Below, in pieces: positions 47,943 through 56,698 of a DNA stretch of 64,000 nt. The notes beneath the pieces were generated by a model that was not told the origin of the DNA, made no database searches, and saw only the letters and a list, made by a program, of their open reading frames with translations. This DNA comes from Kiloniella laminariae (GTDB taxonomy: Bacteria; Pseudomonadota; Alphaproteobacteria; Kiloniellales; Kiloniellaceae): assembly GCF_027214005.1 (NCBI RefSeq), contig NZ_JAPWGY010000006.1, positions 1-64,000 on the forward strand, given 5' to 3'. The translations under genes were made by a program, and so were the position numbers. How positions within the stretch are numbered: the first letter of the stretch is position 1; every line of letters starts with the position of its first letter.

Positions 47943-48536
47943 GTGCCTCTCTCACCCCCTGTTGCCCGCAAACAGCAACATCAACGCCTGTACGATTTTC
48001 AGGGATATGAACGCGATGATGGTCTCTGGGATATTGAAGGGCGGATTACAGACGTCAAACCCTATGCCTTTCCCAACAAGTTTCGCGTAGAGATCCAGGC
48101 AGGAGAGGCCTTGCATGACATGTCGATCAGGCTGACCGTGGGTCTGGATTTCGTCGTCAAAGACATCGAGGCAATTATTGACGAAAGCCCCTACGCCATC
48201 TGTCCGGCGATTACACCAAACTTTCGCAAGATCATTGGCTTGAGCGTTGGCCCCGGCTGGCGAGCTGCAATCCGTCGGGCTGTTGGGGGAACCGAAGGCT
48301 GCACCCACCTGGTTGAGATGCTCGGGGCCATGGCTACCGTCACATTCCAGACTCTTTACCCGGCATTGTTAAAACAAAAAGAAGCTCAAGAGAACGCCGC
48401 TCCCCGGGAAAAACCTTCTTCTCCAGGTGAGAAAAAACGGCCGGGAATCATTGATAGCTGCCACGCCTACAGTGCAGAAGGGGATGTAGTTCGCGAAGAA
48501 TGGCCTGATTTTTACGTCGGCAAAAACCCGGTATAG
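47943..48536 (+). CDS. DUF2889 domain-containing protein
   Basis: A 197-residue protein starting at GTG 47943, after a clear AAGGAGAT site. The DUF2889 domain is recognisable (RLYDFQGYERDDGLWDIEGR, residues 13-32, then MSIRLTVGLDFVVKDIEA and TEGCTHLVEMLG). The conserved WDIEG and C-T-H residues suggest a binding site, but no function is established. A longer upstream reading frame is an out-of-frame shadow of the CorC-type gene. Confidence 0.85.
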   Translation: MPLSPPVARKQQHQRLYDFQGYERDDGLWDIEGRITDVKPYAFPNKFRVEIQAGEALHDMSIRLTVGLDFVVKDIEAIIDESPYAICPAITPNFRKIIGLSVGPGWRAAIRRAVGGTEGCTHLVEMLGAMATVTFQTLYPALLKQKEAQENAAPREKPSSPGEKKRPGIIDSCHAYSAEGDVVREEWPDFYVGKNPV

Positions 48537-48556
48537 GCCCTCACCAGCATAGCCAC

Positions 48557-48925
48557 TCAGGGGGATGTTTTGGGCTTCACATTCAAAGGGAATTCGGACA
48601 AGGAAAAAGGTGCCCATCCCTGCTTTTCCTGTGCAGCAGTCCTGAAATAGGAAAGTGTAAAAACCCGAATAGCCGCCGTCAGGCTGGACTGAACACGGCG
48701 TCCTTCAACCAGGGAACAGATCTCGTTAAGCGTCAAACCCTCGCGCACACCAATCTCAAGCAAAGCATCCCACATCATCGGCTCAAGCCGTAATGAGGTT
48801 CTTCGCCCCGAAACGACGACATTTTTGAGCGTCAAACCGCTTTTCCCGGCCAGTTGACCCATTTCTTCCCGCAAGCCCTGTCTGCTTTGCGACAAAAAAG
48901 ATATATTATCTTTCTTCCGCGTCAT
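48557..48925 (-). CDS. Ribbon-helix-helix domain protein (paralogue 2)
   Basis: A 122-residue relative of the protein at 23473-23742, sharing GRRTSLRLEPMMWDALLEI, LNEICSLVEGRR and LTAAIRVFTLSYF. It has an extra basic N-terminus (MTRKKDNISF) and a C-terminal tail. Its ATG overlaps the bolA stop codon (ATGA), so the two are translationally coupled. Probably DNA-binding; target unknown. Confidence 0.85.
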   Translation of the reverse strand: MTRKKDNISFLSQSRQGLREEMGQLAGKSGLTLKNVVVSGRRTSLRLEPMMWDALLEIGVREGLTLNEICSLVEGRRVQSSLTAAIRVFTLSYFRTAAQEKQGWAPFSLSEFPLNVKPKTSP

Positions 48926-49200
48926 GCAGCATTCGCCTCGCTCGGAGACCGGGCCTTGATCTGCAGGGCGTGAATCGTGGTTTCCATCTCCTGTTTGAGG
49001 AGATCGAACACCAGCCGTTGACGGCTCACCCTGTTCAGGCCTTCAAATTTTTCGGATACGATCTCAACCGAGAAATGGCTTTCACCCCCTTCCCGATATC
49101 CTGCATGACCAACGTGATGATGGGACTCATCAACAACTGTCAATTCCGCAGGTTTCAAGCCGGCCCGCAGCTTCATTTCTATTGTATCCGCCATCCCCAT
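48922..49200 (-). CDS. bolA: BolA family protein
   Basis: A 92-residue BolA-fold protein with the conserved histidine in HHHVGHAGYREGGESHFSV and the RQRLVFDLL helix. BolA proteins pair with monothiol glutaredoxins to bind or pass [2Fe-2S] clusters and can act in regulation. ATG 49200 has AGG about eight bases upstream; ATG 49194 is also possible. It lies divergent from the J-domain protein gene, as in many Alphaproteobacteria. Confidence 0.93.
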   Translation of the reverse strand: MGMADTIEMKLRAGLKPAELTVVDESHHHVGHAGYREGGESHFSVEIVSEKFEGLNRVSRQRLVFDLLKQEMETTIHALQIKARSPSEANAA

Positions 49201-49646
49201 AGTGCTTACCTATACTATCCCCGGTAATGTTAACTCAGGCCTGCTTCAGCTTTCTCGCTGAATTTCCCTCTGCCTGATCATTTGCCCCTATTGTACATAA
49301 AGACTTCAATTTTACCAGCTAACTGCTTGTAAGAGGAACATCTTTAAAGAAAATTATCAAAAATCAGTGAAAAATTCCAGCGAGCGTATCAGCACATTCT
49401 TAAGAAAATGCTTACATTTCCAACGCCCCCCGCCGAACAGAATTCACGAAAAGAAATTGACGCAAAAGTTGTCTCTTCTTTCGACAACAGGGGGATACGC
49501 GATACAGTTCCCCCGAAACCTTCCGCCTGGCTAATCCTTTCAATAATCTCACATCATGATTGCATCCCCGCGACAAGTCGATAATTTCGGCGCTTACAGC
49601 CGTGCAATATCTTGTAAGGTCGCCCTATCAGCCCCATAATTTACAA
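49201..49646. other. 446-base divergent intergenic region between bolA and the J-domain gene
   Basis: No ORF or RNA gene is recognised. The region is AT-rich from 49300 to 49420 and should hold the promoters of both divergent genes. A TACAAT hexamer near 49290 on the minus strand is a possible bolA -10, but no matching -35 was found. Confidence 0.4.
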
Positions 49647-50252
49647 ATGAACAAACCTTTTCATGACTATCGTTTCGCAACCCCATGGGACTCGGCGAAA
49701 AGACAACGCTGTTGCGATGCGCCCGATTGTCATGAATCCGGAGATTACCGGGCGCCAAGATCCCGACTGGAACTAAACAGCTATTACTGGTTTTGCCTGG
49801 ATCATGTCCGCGCCTATAACGCGGGATGGGACTACTGCAAGGACATGGACATCGCCGATGTTGATAACATCCGCAAAGCTGATGCGGTATGGGGCAAACC
49901 CAGTTGGCCAATGAATGGAAAGAAGTTCCAGGGCTATGCCCAGAAACTTGATGATCTAGGCAAAGCCTGGCAAAAATTTTATGGCGAGCAAGCTGCAGAA
50001 AACAGCTGTGCAGCTCGCCCGGTCCCCGAACCTGAACGGAAAGCCCTTCTTGAACTCGGCCTCACCAGCCTGCTGCCCTGGGCCATGATCAAAAAACGCT
50101 ACCTCGAACTGGCAAAACAGCTCCACCCTGACATAAACGGGGGGAAAAAGGGCGCAGAAGAACGACTGAAAAAAGTGAACCAGGCGTATGGTTTTCTGAA
50201 AAACAGTCATTTTGTGAAAGAAACGCTTCAAGAAACGGACCTGACGTCATAG
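49647..50252 (+). CDS. J-domain protein with cysteine-rich N-terminus
   Basis: A 201-residue protein with a C-terminal J domain (HPD at 160-162, QLHPDINGG) and an N-terminal region rich in potential metal ligands: C22, C23, C28, H29, C50, H53 and C64, around GDYRAPRSRLELNSYYWFCL. J domains stimulate a DnaK-type Hsp70. The gene is the regular neighbour of cobS-cobT and bolA in Alphaproteobacteria. This suggests help with metal or cluster loading, which is inference. ATG 49647 is used; a longer frame from 49560 lacks support. Confidence 0.88.
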   Translation: MNKPFHDYRFATPWDSAKRQRCCDAPDCHESGDYRAPRSRLELNSYYWFCLDHVRAYNAGWDYCKDMDIADVDNIRKADAVWGKPSWPMNGKKFQGYAQKLDDLGKAWQKFYGEQAAENSCAARPVPEPERKALLELGLTSLLPWAMIKKRYLELAKQLHPDINGGKKGAEERLKKVNQAYGFLKNSHFVKETLQETDLTS

Positions 50253-50290
50253 TGTAGCGTCCAAGAAACCCTCATGATGATCACAGCAGT

Positions 50291-51298
50291 ATGGATGAGA
50301 CGATGTCTTCTAAAGTAATTGGCCATGGCGAAATGAATATGAACGGCCCGGATACAACGGTCTCAGCACGGGAAGTTTTTGGTATCGACACGGATATGCA
50401 GGTTCCTGCTTTCAGTGTTGCCAATGAGTATGTGCCAACCCAGGACCCCACTTATCAGTTCGATCACGACACGACCCTGGCTTTGCTTGCAGGCTTTGCC
50501 TTTAACCGCCGCGTTATGATCCAGGGTTATCACGGAACCGGAAAGTCGACTCATATTGAACAGGTTGCTTCCCGCCTCAACTGGCCCTGTATCCGTATCA
50601 ATCTCGACAGCCACATCAGCCGTATTGATTTGGTCGGTAAAGACGCTATCGTCCTCAAGGAAGGGAAACAGGTCACCGAGTTCCGCGAAGGACTGATGCC
50701 CTGGGCTCTCCAGCGCCCGGTTGCTCTTGTTTTTGACGAATATGACGCTGGTCGCCCAGATGTCATGTTTGTGATCCAGCGGATTCTGGAACTGGAAGGG
50801 CGCCTGACCCTGCTTGATCAGAACCGGGTGATCACCCCTCACTCGGCTTTCCGCCTGTTCTCGACAGCCAATACCGTTGGTCTGGGCGATACCACTGGCC
50901 TCTATCACGGAACCCAGCAACTCAACCAGGGTCAGATGGACCGCTGGAATATTGTCTCCACACTCAATTATCTGCCGCATCAGGACGAAATGAACATCGT
51001 CCTGGCCAAGCACCCGGAATACAACAAGCCCGAAGATCAGGATCTGATCTCCAACATGGTTTCCCTTGCTGATTTGACACGTAGCGGCTTTATCAACGGC
51101 GATATTTCTACATTGATGAGCCCGAGGACGGTGCTGTCTTGGGCTGAAAATGCGAAGATATTCAACAATATAGACTTTGCCTTCCGCCTGACCTTCCTCA
51201 ACAAGTGCGATGAAATGGAACGACCACTGGTTGCTGAATATTTCCAGCGTTGTTTTGGTCGTGAGCTGAACGATGGCGCGGTAAAACCGGCGGCTTGA
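50291..51298 (+). CDS. cobS: Cobaltochelatase subunit CobS
   Basis: AAA+ ATPase subunit of the aerobic cobaltochelatase CobNST, which inserts cobalt into hydrogenobyrinic acid a,c-diamide during B12 synthesis. The 335 residues show the conserved [18 protein letters not shown], Walker [10 protein letters not shown] (79-87) and Walker [15 protein letters not shown]. The start may be ATG 50291 or 50303. CobT follows after 33 bases; the catalytic CobN is not in the window. Confidence 0.96.
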   Translation: MDETMSSKVIGHGEMNMNGPDTTVSAREVFGIDTDMQVPAFSVANEYVPTQDPTYQFDHDTTLALLAGFAFNRRVMIQGYHGTGKSTHIEQVASRLNWPCIRINLDSHISRIDLVGKDAIVLKEGKQVTEFREGLMPWALQRPVALVFDEYDAGRPDVMFVIQRILELEGRLTLLDQNRVITPHSAFRLFSTANTVGLGDTTGLYHGTQQLNQGQMDRWNIVSTLNYLPHQDEMNIVLAKHPEYNKPEDQDLISNMVSLADLTRSGFINGDISTLMSPRTVLSWAENAKIFNNIDFAFRLTFLNKCDEMERPLVAEYFQRCFGRELNDGAVKPAA

Positions 51299-51331
51299 GC
51301 CTCTTTGAAGAATAATTGGTAAGTAATTGGC

Positions 51332-53197
51332 ATGAGCAAGGCTGAAACACCTCTGGAACAGTTCAAACGCGCGACCTCCTCCACGGTCCGGGCCATGGCA
51401 AAAAACAGCGAACTTTCGGTTGTTTTTTCCACAAACGGACGCGGGATCAGTGGGGATGAGCTGCGTCTGCCAACGCCTGCCAAGAACCTGCCGAAAGAAG
51501 ATGTCCAGCGTATCAGGGGACGGGCGGATGCGACCGCTCTGAACCTGCGCTATCACGATGCCAAGGCCCACCAGAAACATAAACCTTCCGATAGCCAGGC
51601 TGCAGCCATCTTTGATGCTGTTGAACAGGCACGATGTGAGGCACTCGGCATCAACCGGATGGAAGGTGTTGCACAAAACCTTGCCTTTCTTCAGGAAGAT
51701 ACCTTCACGCAACAGGGATATGGGAATGCTGTCACTTCCGAAGATATTCCCCTGCATGACGCCATGTCGGTTTTTGCCCGCCAGGCTCTGACCAACCGGA
51801 CAGCAACAGGAGTTGCCGGAAAAATTGCCGAGATCTGGCGCCCGAACCTGCCGCCGGAAATTTTCCAGACACTTGATAAACTCGGACAACATCTTTCCGA
51901 TCAGGCTGGATTTGCCCGGACCTTGCAAGATCTGCTCGGTCAGCTGGATTTTTCCCTTGAGGAAGACGAAGAATCAGAAAGCGACCGGGAAGACGATCAG
52001 GATCAACAGGATGAAAATTCTGATGATCAGGATAGCAAACAGCAAACATCAGAAAAATCAGCCCCGATGGAGGCTGAAAGCGGTGAACAGGGTGACTCTG
52101 AAGGTTCTCCTGATGACAGCGGAGAAAATGAGGGCCAACAGATGGAAGGCCAGGGTCAGGAAACCGCTGGCTCTCCTGACCGTTCGGCAGAATTCAATCC
52201 GGACCATAACTATTCCCAGATATCAGGCTACAAGACCTTTACCACCCGTTTTGATGAAACCATCGAAGCCCAGGACCTCTGCGACGATGAAGAGCTAACG
52301 CGCCTGCGTGAACTGCTCGACAAACAACTTTCGCACTTGCAGGGCGTCATTTCCAAACTGGCCAACCGGCTGCAGCGTCGCCTGATGGCTCAACAAACCC
52401 GGAACTGGGAGTTTAACCTCGAAGAAGGTCTGCTTGATACGGCGCGCCTGACCCGGGTTGTTACGAACCCTTTACATTCCCTGAGCTTCAAACAGGAAAG
52501 CGACACCGAATTCAAAGACACGGCAGTTACTCTGCTGATCGATAATTCCGGCTCTATGCGCGGACGCCCGATTACCATTGCCGCCATGAGCGCTGACATC
52601 CTGGCTCGCACTCTCGAGCGCTGTGGTGTGAAAGTTGAAATCCTTGGCTTTACGACAAAAATGTGGAAGGGCGGCCAGTCACGCGAACAATGGATTGAGC
52701 AGGGAAAACCGGCAAACCCCGGGCGGCTGAACGATCTGCGGCATATCATCTACAAAAAAGCTGATGCCCCCATGCGCCGGGCGAGGAAAAATCTTGGCTT
52801 GATGCTTCGAGAGGGCATCCTGAAAGAAAACATTGACGGGGAAGCCCTGCTCTGGGCCCACAGTCGCCTTCAGGCCCGGACAGAACATCGCCGTATCCTC
52901 ATGGTGATCTCCGACGGCGCGCCTGTTGATGACTCTACTCTCTCGGTCAACTCGGGCAGCTATCTGGAAGATCATCTGCGCGAAGCAATTGACCTGATTG
53001 AAAAACGCTCACCTGTCGAACTCCTTGCCATTGGTATTGGCCATGACGTTACCCGCTATTACAAACGTGCGGTAACAATCAGCGATGCTGAACAACTCGG
53101 CGGGATAATGATGGAAAAGCTGGCCGAGCTGTTTGCTGAAAATCCGCGCGACAAAAACCCGTCCCCTGACAGCGGTACACGTCGAAAGCGCCAATAA
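51332..53197 (+). CDS. cobT: Cobaltochelatase subunit CobT
   Basis: Partner of CobS in the chelatase chaperone ring. The 621 residues have an N-terminal helical part, a strongly acidic Asp/Glu/Gln/Ser linker (about 215-285), and a C-terminal von Willebrand A domain with the [13 protein letters not shown] starting at D404. It is the last gene before the haem-uptake locus; no terminator was recognised between them. Confidence 0.96.
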   Translation: MSKAETPLEQFKRATSSTVRAMAKNSELSVVFSTNGRGISGDELRLPTPAKNLPKEDVQRIRGRADATALNLRYHDAKAHQKHKPSDSQAAAIFDAVEQARCEALGINRMEGVAQNLAFLQEDTFTQQGYGNAVTSEDIPLHDAMSVFARQALTNRTATGVAGKIAEIWRPNLPPEIFQTLDKLGQHLSDQAGFARTLQDLLGQLDFSLEEDEESESDREDDQDQQDENSDDQDSKQQTSEKSAPMEAESGEQGDSEGSPDDSGENEGQQMEGQGQETAGSPDRSAEFNPDHNYSQISGYKTFTTRFDETIEAQDLCDDEELTRLRELLDKQLSHLQGVISKLANRLQRRLMAQQTRNWEFNLEEGLLDTARLTRVVTNPLHSLSFKQESDTEFKDTAVTLLIDNSGSMRGRPITIAAMSADILARTLERCGVKVEILGFTTKMWKGGQSREQWIEQGKPANPGRLNDLRHIIYKKADAPMRRARKNLGLMLREGILKENIDGEALLWAHSRLQARTEHRRILMVISDGAPVDDSTLSVNSGSYLEDHLREAIDLIEKRSPVELLAIGIGHDVTRYYKRAVTISDAEQLGGIMMEKLAELFAENPRDKNPSPDSGTRRKRQ

Positions 53198-53274
53198 GGC
53201 CATCCGCTTACATTTATCATTTTGTCACCTGAGATCTGCGCCCCGGTCAGTTATCCAATGTTCCGCAGATTAAC

Positions 53275-53289
53275 TGCGAATCATTCTTA
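53275..53289. promoter_or_regulatory. Imperfect Fur-like box upstream of hemP
   Basis: TGCGAATCATTCTTA keeps the core AATnATT and the left TGC half of the palindrome seen at 53329-53343, but its right half is degenerate. Two boxes 54 bases apart could allow cooperative binding. Confidence 0.45.
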
Positions 53290-53328
53290 TAGTGACTTGA
53301 CAGAGATCAAGTCATCCACTACTCGTAT

Positions 53329-53343
53329 TGCGAATGATTTGCA
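53329..53343. promoter_or_regulatory. Fur/Irr-type operator before hemP
   Basis: TGCGAATGATTTGCA is an almost perfect palindrome of the type TGCnAATnATTnGCA. It lies 16 bases upstream of the hemP start codon, so a bound repressor would block the leader. The arrangement fits iron-repressed haem uptake. Confidence 0.65.
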
Positions 53344-53358
53344 ATATCGGTAAATAAC

Positions 53359-53529
53359 ATGACATCAAACACAAATTCACATCCTGGGGACAGGGCAATC
53401 TCAGCCTCTCCTCCGCGTATTTCTGCAGAAACTCTCATGCAAAATGCTCGTGAAATTGTGATTGAGTACCATGGGTTTGACTACCGGTTGCGCATAACCT
53501 CAAACGACAAACTGATTCTGACCAAATAA
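53359..53529 (+). CDS. hemP: Hemin uptake protein HemP
   Basis: Read from the gap between cobT and the receptor gene. ATG 53359 to TAA 53527-53529 encodes 56 residues. The C-terminal half carries the HemP signature: NAREIVIEYHGFDYRLRI and KLILTK at the very end. HemP is a small protein of haem-uptake loci; in Burkholderia it acts as an activator of the receptor gene. It is first in this locus, directly behind the Fur-like box, and about 150 bases before the receptor gene. Confidence 0.9.
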   Translation: MTSNTNSHPGDRAISASPPRISAETLMQNAREIVIEYHGFDYRLRITSNDKLILTK

Positions 53530-53604
53530 CGATCTCCTGCGTTAGGCAAGATTCGCGGATCTTTCAAAAGCGCTGAACTGCAAGCCAGCTCGCCATTGTA
53601 CTTT

Positions 53605-53662
53605 CTTGTACCAAGCCAGCCAGCCAGCAATGTGATTTTTACATTTACTGGCTCGGTACAAG
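53605..53662 (+). promoter_or_regulatory. Long hairpin just upstream of the haem receptor ribosome-binding site
   Basis: CTTGTACCAAGCCAG (53605-53619) pairs with CTGGCTCGGTACAAG (53648-53662) with one mismatch, and two further A-T pairs extend the stem. The 28-base loop contains repeated CCAG words. The stem ends about three bases before the AAGG preceding ATG 53681. There is no T-tract, so it is not a normal terminator. It may control translation or stability of the receptor message. Confidence 0.5.
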
Positions 53663-53680
53663 AACAAGGTGCACAGGCAC

Positions 53681-55750
53681 ATGAAATACACTGGTTTTAG
53701 ATACCTATTACTCGCTGGCGTCGCTTTTTCCATTACTCCTGCTGCCCTTCAGGCCCAGGAAGTTCCCGCTCCCCAACCCTCTGTTACAACCAGCGGGGAT
53801 GAAGAAGAAATAGCGGAAAAAGCAACACCCGTCTTCAAGTTTGATACAATCTCTGTGACGGCCTCCCGCGAGGAAAAACTCGCCATTGAGACCCCTGCCT
53901 CCATTTCCATTGTCACAGAAGAAGAGATCGAACGTCGACAGCCTGAAACCGTCAACGATATGTTGAAGGATATTCCCGGCGTAGAACTGACGGGCGGGAG
54001 TCGAAACACCGTCATGACCCCTTCAATCCGCGGATTGGGTGATGACAGGGTCGTCACCCGCATTGACGGCGCCAGGCATAACTTCAATGTCGGGCACAAG
54101 GGGGGACTCTTTATTGACCCGGCAATTCTCAAGCAGGTCGAAGTTCTCCGTGGCCCGGCCTCGACAATACACGGCACGGGTGCACTCGGAGGCGTTGTCG
54201 CCTTCGAGACCAAAAGTGCAGATGATTTCCTTGAAGACGGCGAAACCTTTGGTGGTCAGGTAACATCCGGCTTTGGTACTGTTGACAACGCTGTCCACGG
54301 AAACCTGACCGCCTTTGCCCGCCCGCTCGAGAACATTGATTTCCTTGCCAGCCTCAGCCGCCGTAAAACAGATGATTACGAAGCCGGCGACGGGGAAAAG
54401 CGCCCCTATACAGATGATGATCTTATATCCGGCTTGATAAAAACCGGAATTGATATCGGAGAATCACATCGTGTCGGGTTGACCTATCGGGTCTACACAG
54501 ACGACCATAGCCTGCCTGCAACCGCAGACGGCACCAGCGTTTCTTCTATCGTCAATCGGGAAAGCCGCGAGACCGGGATTGTTCTTGATTATGATTATGA
54601 GAACCCCGAAAACAAGTGGTTCGATGCTTCCGTAAAGGGATACTACAACAACTCGGACATCGACGAAGTCAGGTTCTCTGATGGCCGGCATGATGAACGT
54701 AACCTCGAGACCCTCGGGATCGAAGCTTACAACACAAGCCGTTTCGAACTTGATGAAAACGCCAAACTCGCCGTAACCCTTGGGGGAGAATACTTCAACG
54801 ACGACCAGACAGGACGGCGTAACGGGGCCCCAACAACCCAGTTCTACCCCGATGCGGACATGGATATCTATGGTGTCTATATCGATAACACCCTGACGTT
54901 ATTTGAAGATCTCGAAGTTACTGCTGGATTGCGTTTTGACTCATACGATCTGCAGGCTGACACCCAGAAGGGCGTAAACGAAACAGCGCTATCACCACGC
55001 GTTATGGTCAGTTATCAAGTCCTGCCCTTCCTACAGCCCTATGCCAGCTACTCTGAAGCTTTCCGCGCTCCTTCGCTCTCAGAAATTTACAACAGTGGTT
55101 TGCATTTTCCCGGTGGTGGCCCGACCCCGAACAACTTCTTTGTTCCAAATCCCGATTTAAAACCAGAAACAGCCCAAAATTGGGAAGTAGGTTTCAACGT
55201 CAAACACGATGGCCTCTTTACATCCAATGATGCTGTACGGGCGAAAGCTGCCTATTTCCATAACAGTGTCGATGATTTCATTGAACAAAACGTCAATGTC
55301 TCTGCCGGTACAACGACCAGTTTTAATGTTCCCAAAGCAGAGATCAAAGGATTTGAAGCCGAAATCAGCTACGATTCCAGTGGTGTATTCGGATCTATTG
55401 GTGCTGCACGTATCCGGGGTAAAAACACCGACACGGCTGCTGCTTTGTCCGGAATTCCGGCGGACAAGGCCGCTGTCACCATTGGATACCATATCTCGTC
55501 TATCGATCTGGATGTTGGCGGGCGTGGGCTGTTTGTGCGGGATCAGGAACGCGTGCCAAGCGGCAGTTCTGAAATTGATGGTTATGCCACCTTCGATGTC
55601 TTTGCCGGATGGGATGCAGACGATTACGTCCCTGGTCTGAAACTCAACTTTGCCGTTGATAACCTGCTCGACAAGACCTATCGCCGCGGCGCTGCTGTTC
55701 TGGACGAACCAGGACGTAACGTCAAAGTAACTGCAAGCCTGAGGTTCTAG
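53681..55750 (+). CDS. hmuR: TonB-dependent outer-membrane haem/haemoprotein receptor
   Basis: A 689-residue outer-membrane receptor. ATG 53681 gives a good signal peptide (MKYTGFRYLLLAGVAFSITP, cleaved after ALQAQ); GTG 53669 is an alternative. After it come a TonB-box-like FDTISVTAS, the plug domain (LKDIPGVELTGG to LRGPASTIHGTGALGG), and the 22-strand barrel ending in aromatic F. FRAPSLSEIY and NPDL flank GLHFPGG, which matches the FRAP/His/NPNL signature of haem receptors. It is followed after 9 bases by tonB. Confidence 0.93.
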   Translation: MKYTGFRYLLLAGVAFSITPAALQAQEVPAPQPSVTTSGDEEEIAEKATPVFKFDTISVTASREEKLAIETPASISIVTEEEIERRQPETVNDMLKDIPGVELTGGSRNTVMTPSIRGLGDDRVVTRIDGARHNFNVGHKGGLFIDPAILKQVEVLRGPASTIHGTGALGGVVAFETKSADDFLEDGETFGGQVTSGFGTVDNAVHGNLTAFARPLENIDFLASLSRRKTDDYEAGDGEKRPYTDDDLISGLIKTGIDIGESHRVGLTYRVYTDDHSLPATADGTSVSSIVNRESRETGIVLDYDYENPENKWFDASVKGYYNNSDIDEVRFSDGRHDERNLETLGIEAYNTSRFELDENAKLAVTLGGEYFNDDQTGRRNGAPTTQFYPDADMDIYGVYIDNTLTLFEDLEVTAGLRFDSYDLQADTQKGVNETALSPRVMVSYQVLPFLQPYASYSEAFRAPSLSEIYNSGLHFPGGGPTPNNFFVPNPDLKPETAQNWEVGFNVKHDGLFTSNDAVRAKAAYFHNSVDDFIEQNVNVSAGTTTSFNVPKAEIKGFEAEISYDSSGVFGSIGAARIRGKNTDTAAALSGIPADKAAVTIGYHISSIDLDVGGRGLFVRDQERVPSGSSEIDGYATFDVFAGWDADDYVPGLKLNFAVDNLLDKTYRRGAAVLDEPGRNVKVTASLRF

Positions 55751-55759
55751 GGGGAAACC

Positions 55760-56662
55760 ATGTTTGGGAAGCCAAAAACCAGATGGACGGTGAGCATCCT
55801 GTTCACCCTAGCTCTCCATATCGGTGCCTGGATTTATTCTGGTGACGTGCTTCCCCCGGCAATGGCTACCGCTACGGCCAGACAACAATTATCTGTCACT
55901 TTTGTACAGTCCTCTGCAGCCGCAGAGGACCGTACTTCTTCTGAGGCAAAGGCAGTTTCTCCAACTCCCTCGAAAGCCGTTGAAGTCCAAGTGGCACCAA
56001 CGCCTGCAACAAAAGAAACAGACAATAAAACAACCAGCTTGTTGCCAGATACTACCCCCAGCCTGGAAGCTGATCCCCCCATAGATTCGATCGTAGTGTC
56101 ACACACTGAACTTATACCTCAGCCTCCGGCCAAAAAGCCAACTCCTCCGACAAGAACGGTTGAAAACAATACAGCAGCAAAACCCTCAGAAACTCCTGTA
56201 CAAAAAACAGATACCGCAACTGCAACTGAGACAGAAAAGCAACCACAAAAAGAAGCTCAACTCGCTTCTCTTGAGGCGACACCAGAGCCAGTAAAAAATG
56301 AAACCACTGGGTCAAACCAGGGAACGGCAGACACTTCGGCAATTTCCTCCTCAAGTGTCACCTCTCCGACCTATGAAGATCTGCCTCTTTTGACAGAGCC
56401 TTCTTTCTCTCAGCCTCCCTCGCCACCGGAATATCCCAAACGGGCTCAGAGAAAACGGATTGAAGGTGAAGTTGTGCTCCGAGCCAGGGTCGATGAACAA
56501 GGTTTGGTCCGGCGGATCATCGTCTGGCAATCCTCAGGTCATAATCTGCTCGATAAAGCCGCAGAGAAAGCTATGTGGGGCTGGCAGTTCACGCCTGCCC
56601 GACAAGGGAATCTCAGAACAGCGGCCTGGGTCGAATTCCCGATCCGCTTTGCCATTCACTAA
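55760..56662 (+). CDS. tonB: TonB family energy transducer
   Basis: A 300-residue protein with an N-terminal membrane anchor (about 10-27, with the SxxxH-like LALHIG), a long Thr/Pro/Glu/Lys-rich spacer across the periplasm, and a C-terminal TonB domain (EYPKRAQRKRIEGEVVLRA, AMWGWQFTPA). With ExbB and ExbD it transmits the proton-motive force to the receptor encoded just upstream. GGGGGAAACC precedes the ATG. This is a dedicated TonB for haem uptake. Confidence 0.92.
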   Translation: MFGKPKTRWTVSILFTLALHIGAWIYSGDVLPPAMATATARQQLSVTFVQSSAAAEDRTSSEAKAVSPTPSKAVEVQVAPTPATKETDNKTTSLLPDTTPSLEADPPIDSIVVSHTELIPQPPAKKPTPPTRTVENNTAAKPSETPVQKTDTATATETEKQPQKEAQLASLEATPEPVKNETTGSNQGTADTSAISSSSVTSPTYEDLPLLTEPSFSQPPSPPEYPKRAQRKRIEGEVVLRARVDEQGLVRRIIVWQSSGHNLLDKAAEKAMWGWQFTPARQGNLRTAAWVEFPIRFAIH

Positions 56663-56698
56663 TTTTTATTTCGATAGCGATCATCAGGATTTAATACT

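Noticed and set aside
50363-51928. 521-codon frame antisense to cobS and the start of cobT
   Set aside because: A shadow of the coding strand; no family resemblance, and the plus-strand genes are certain.
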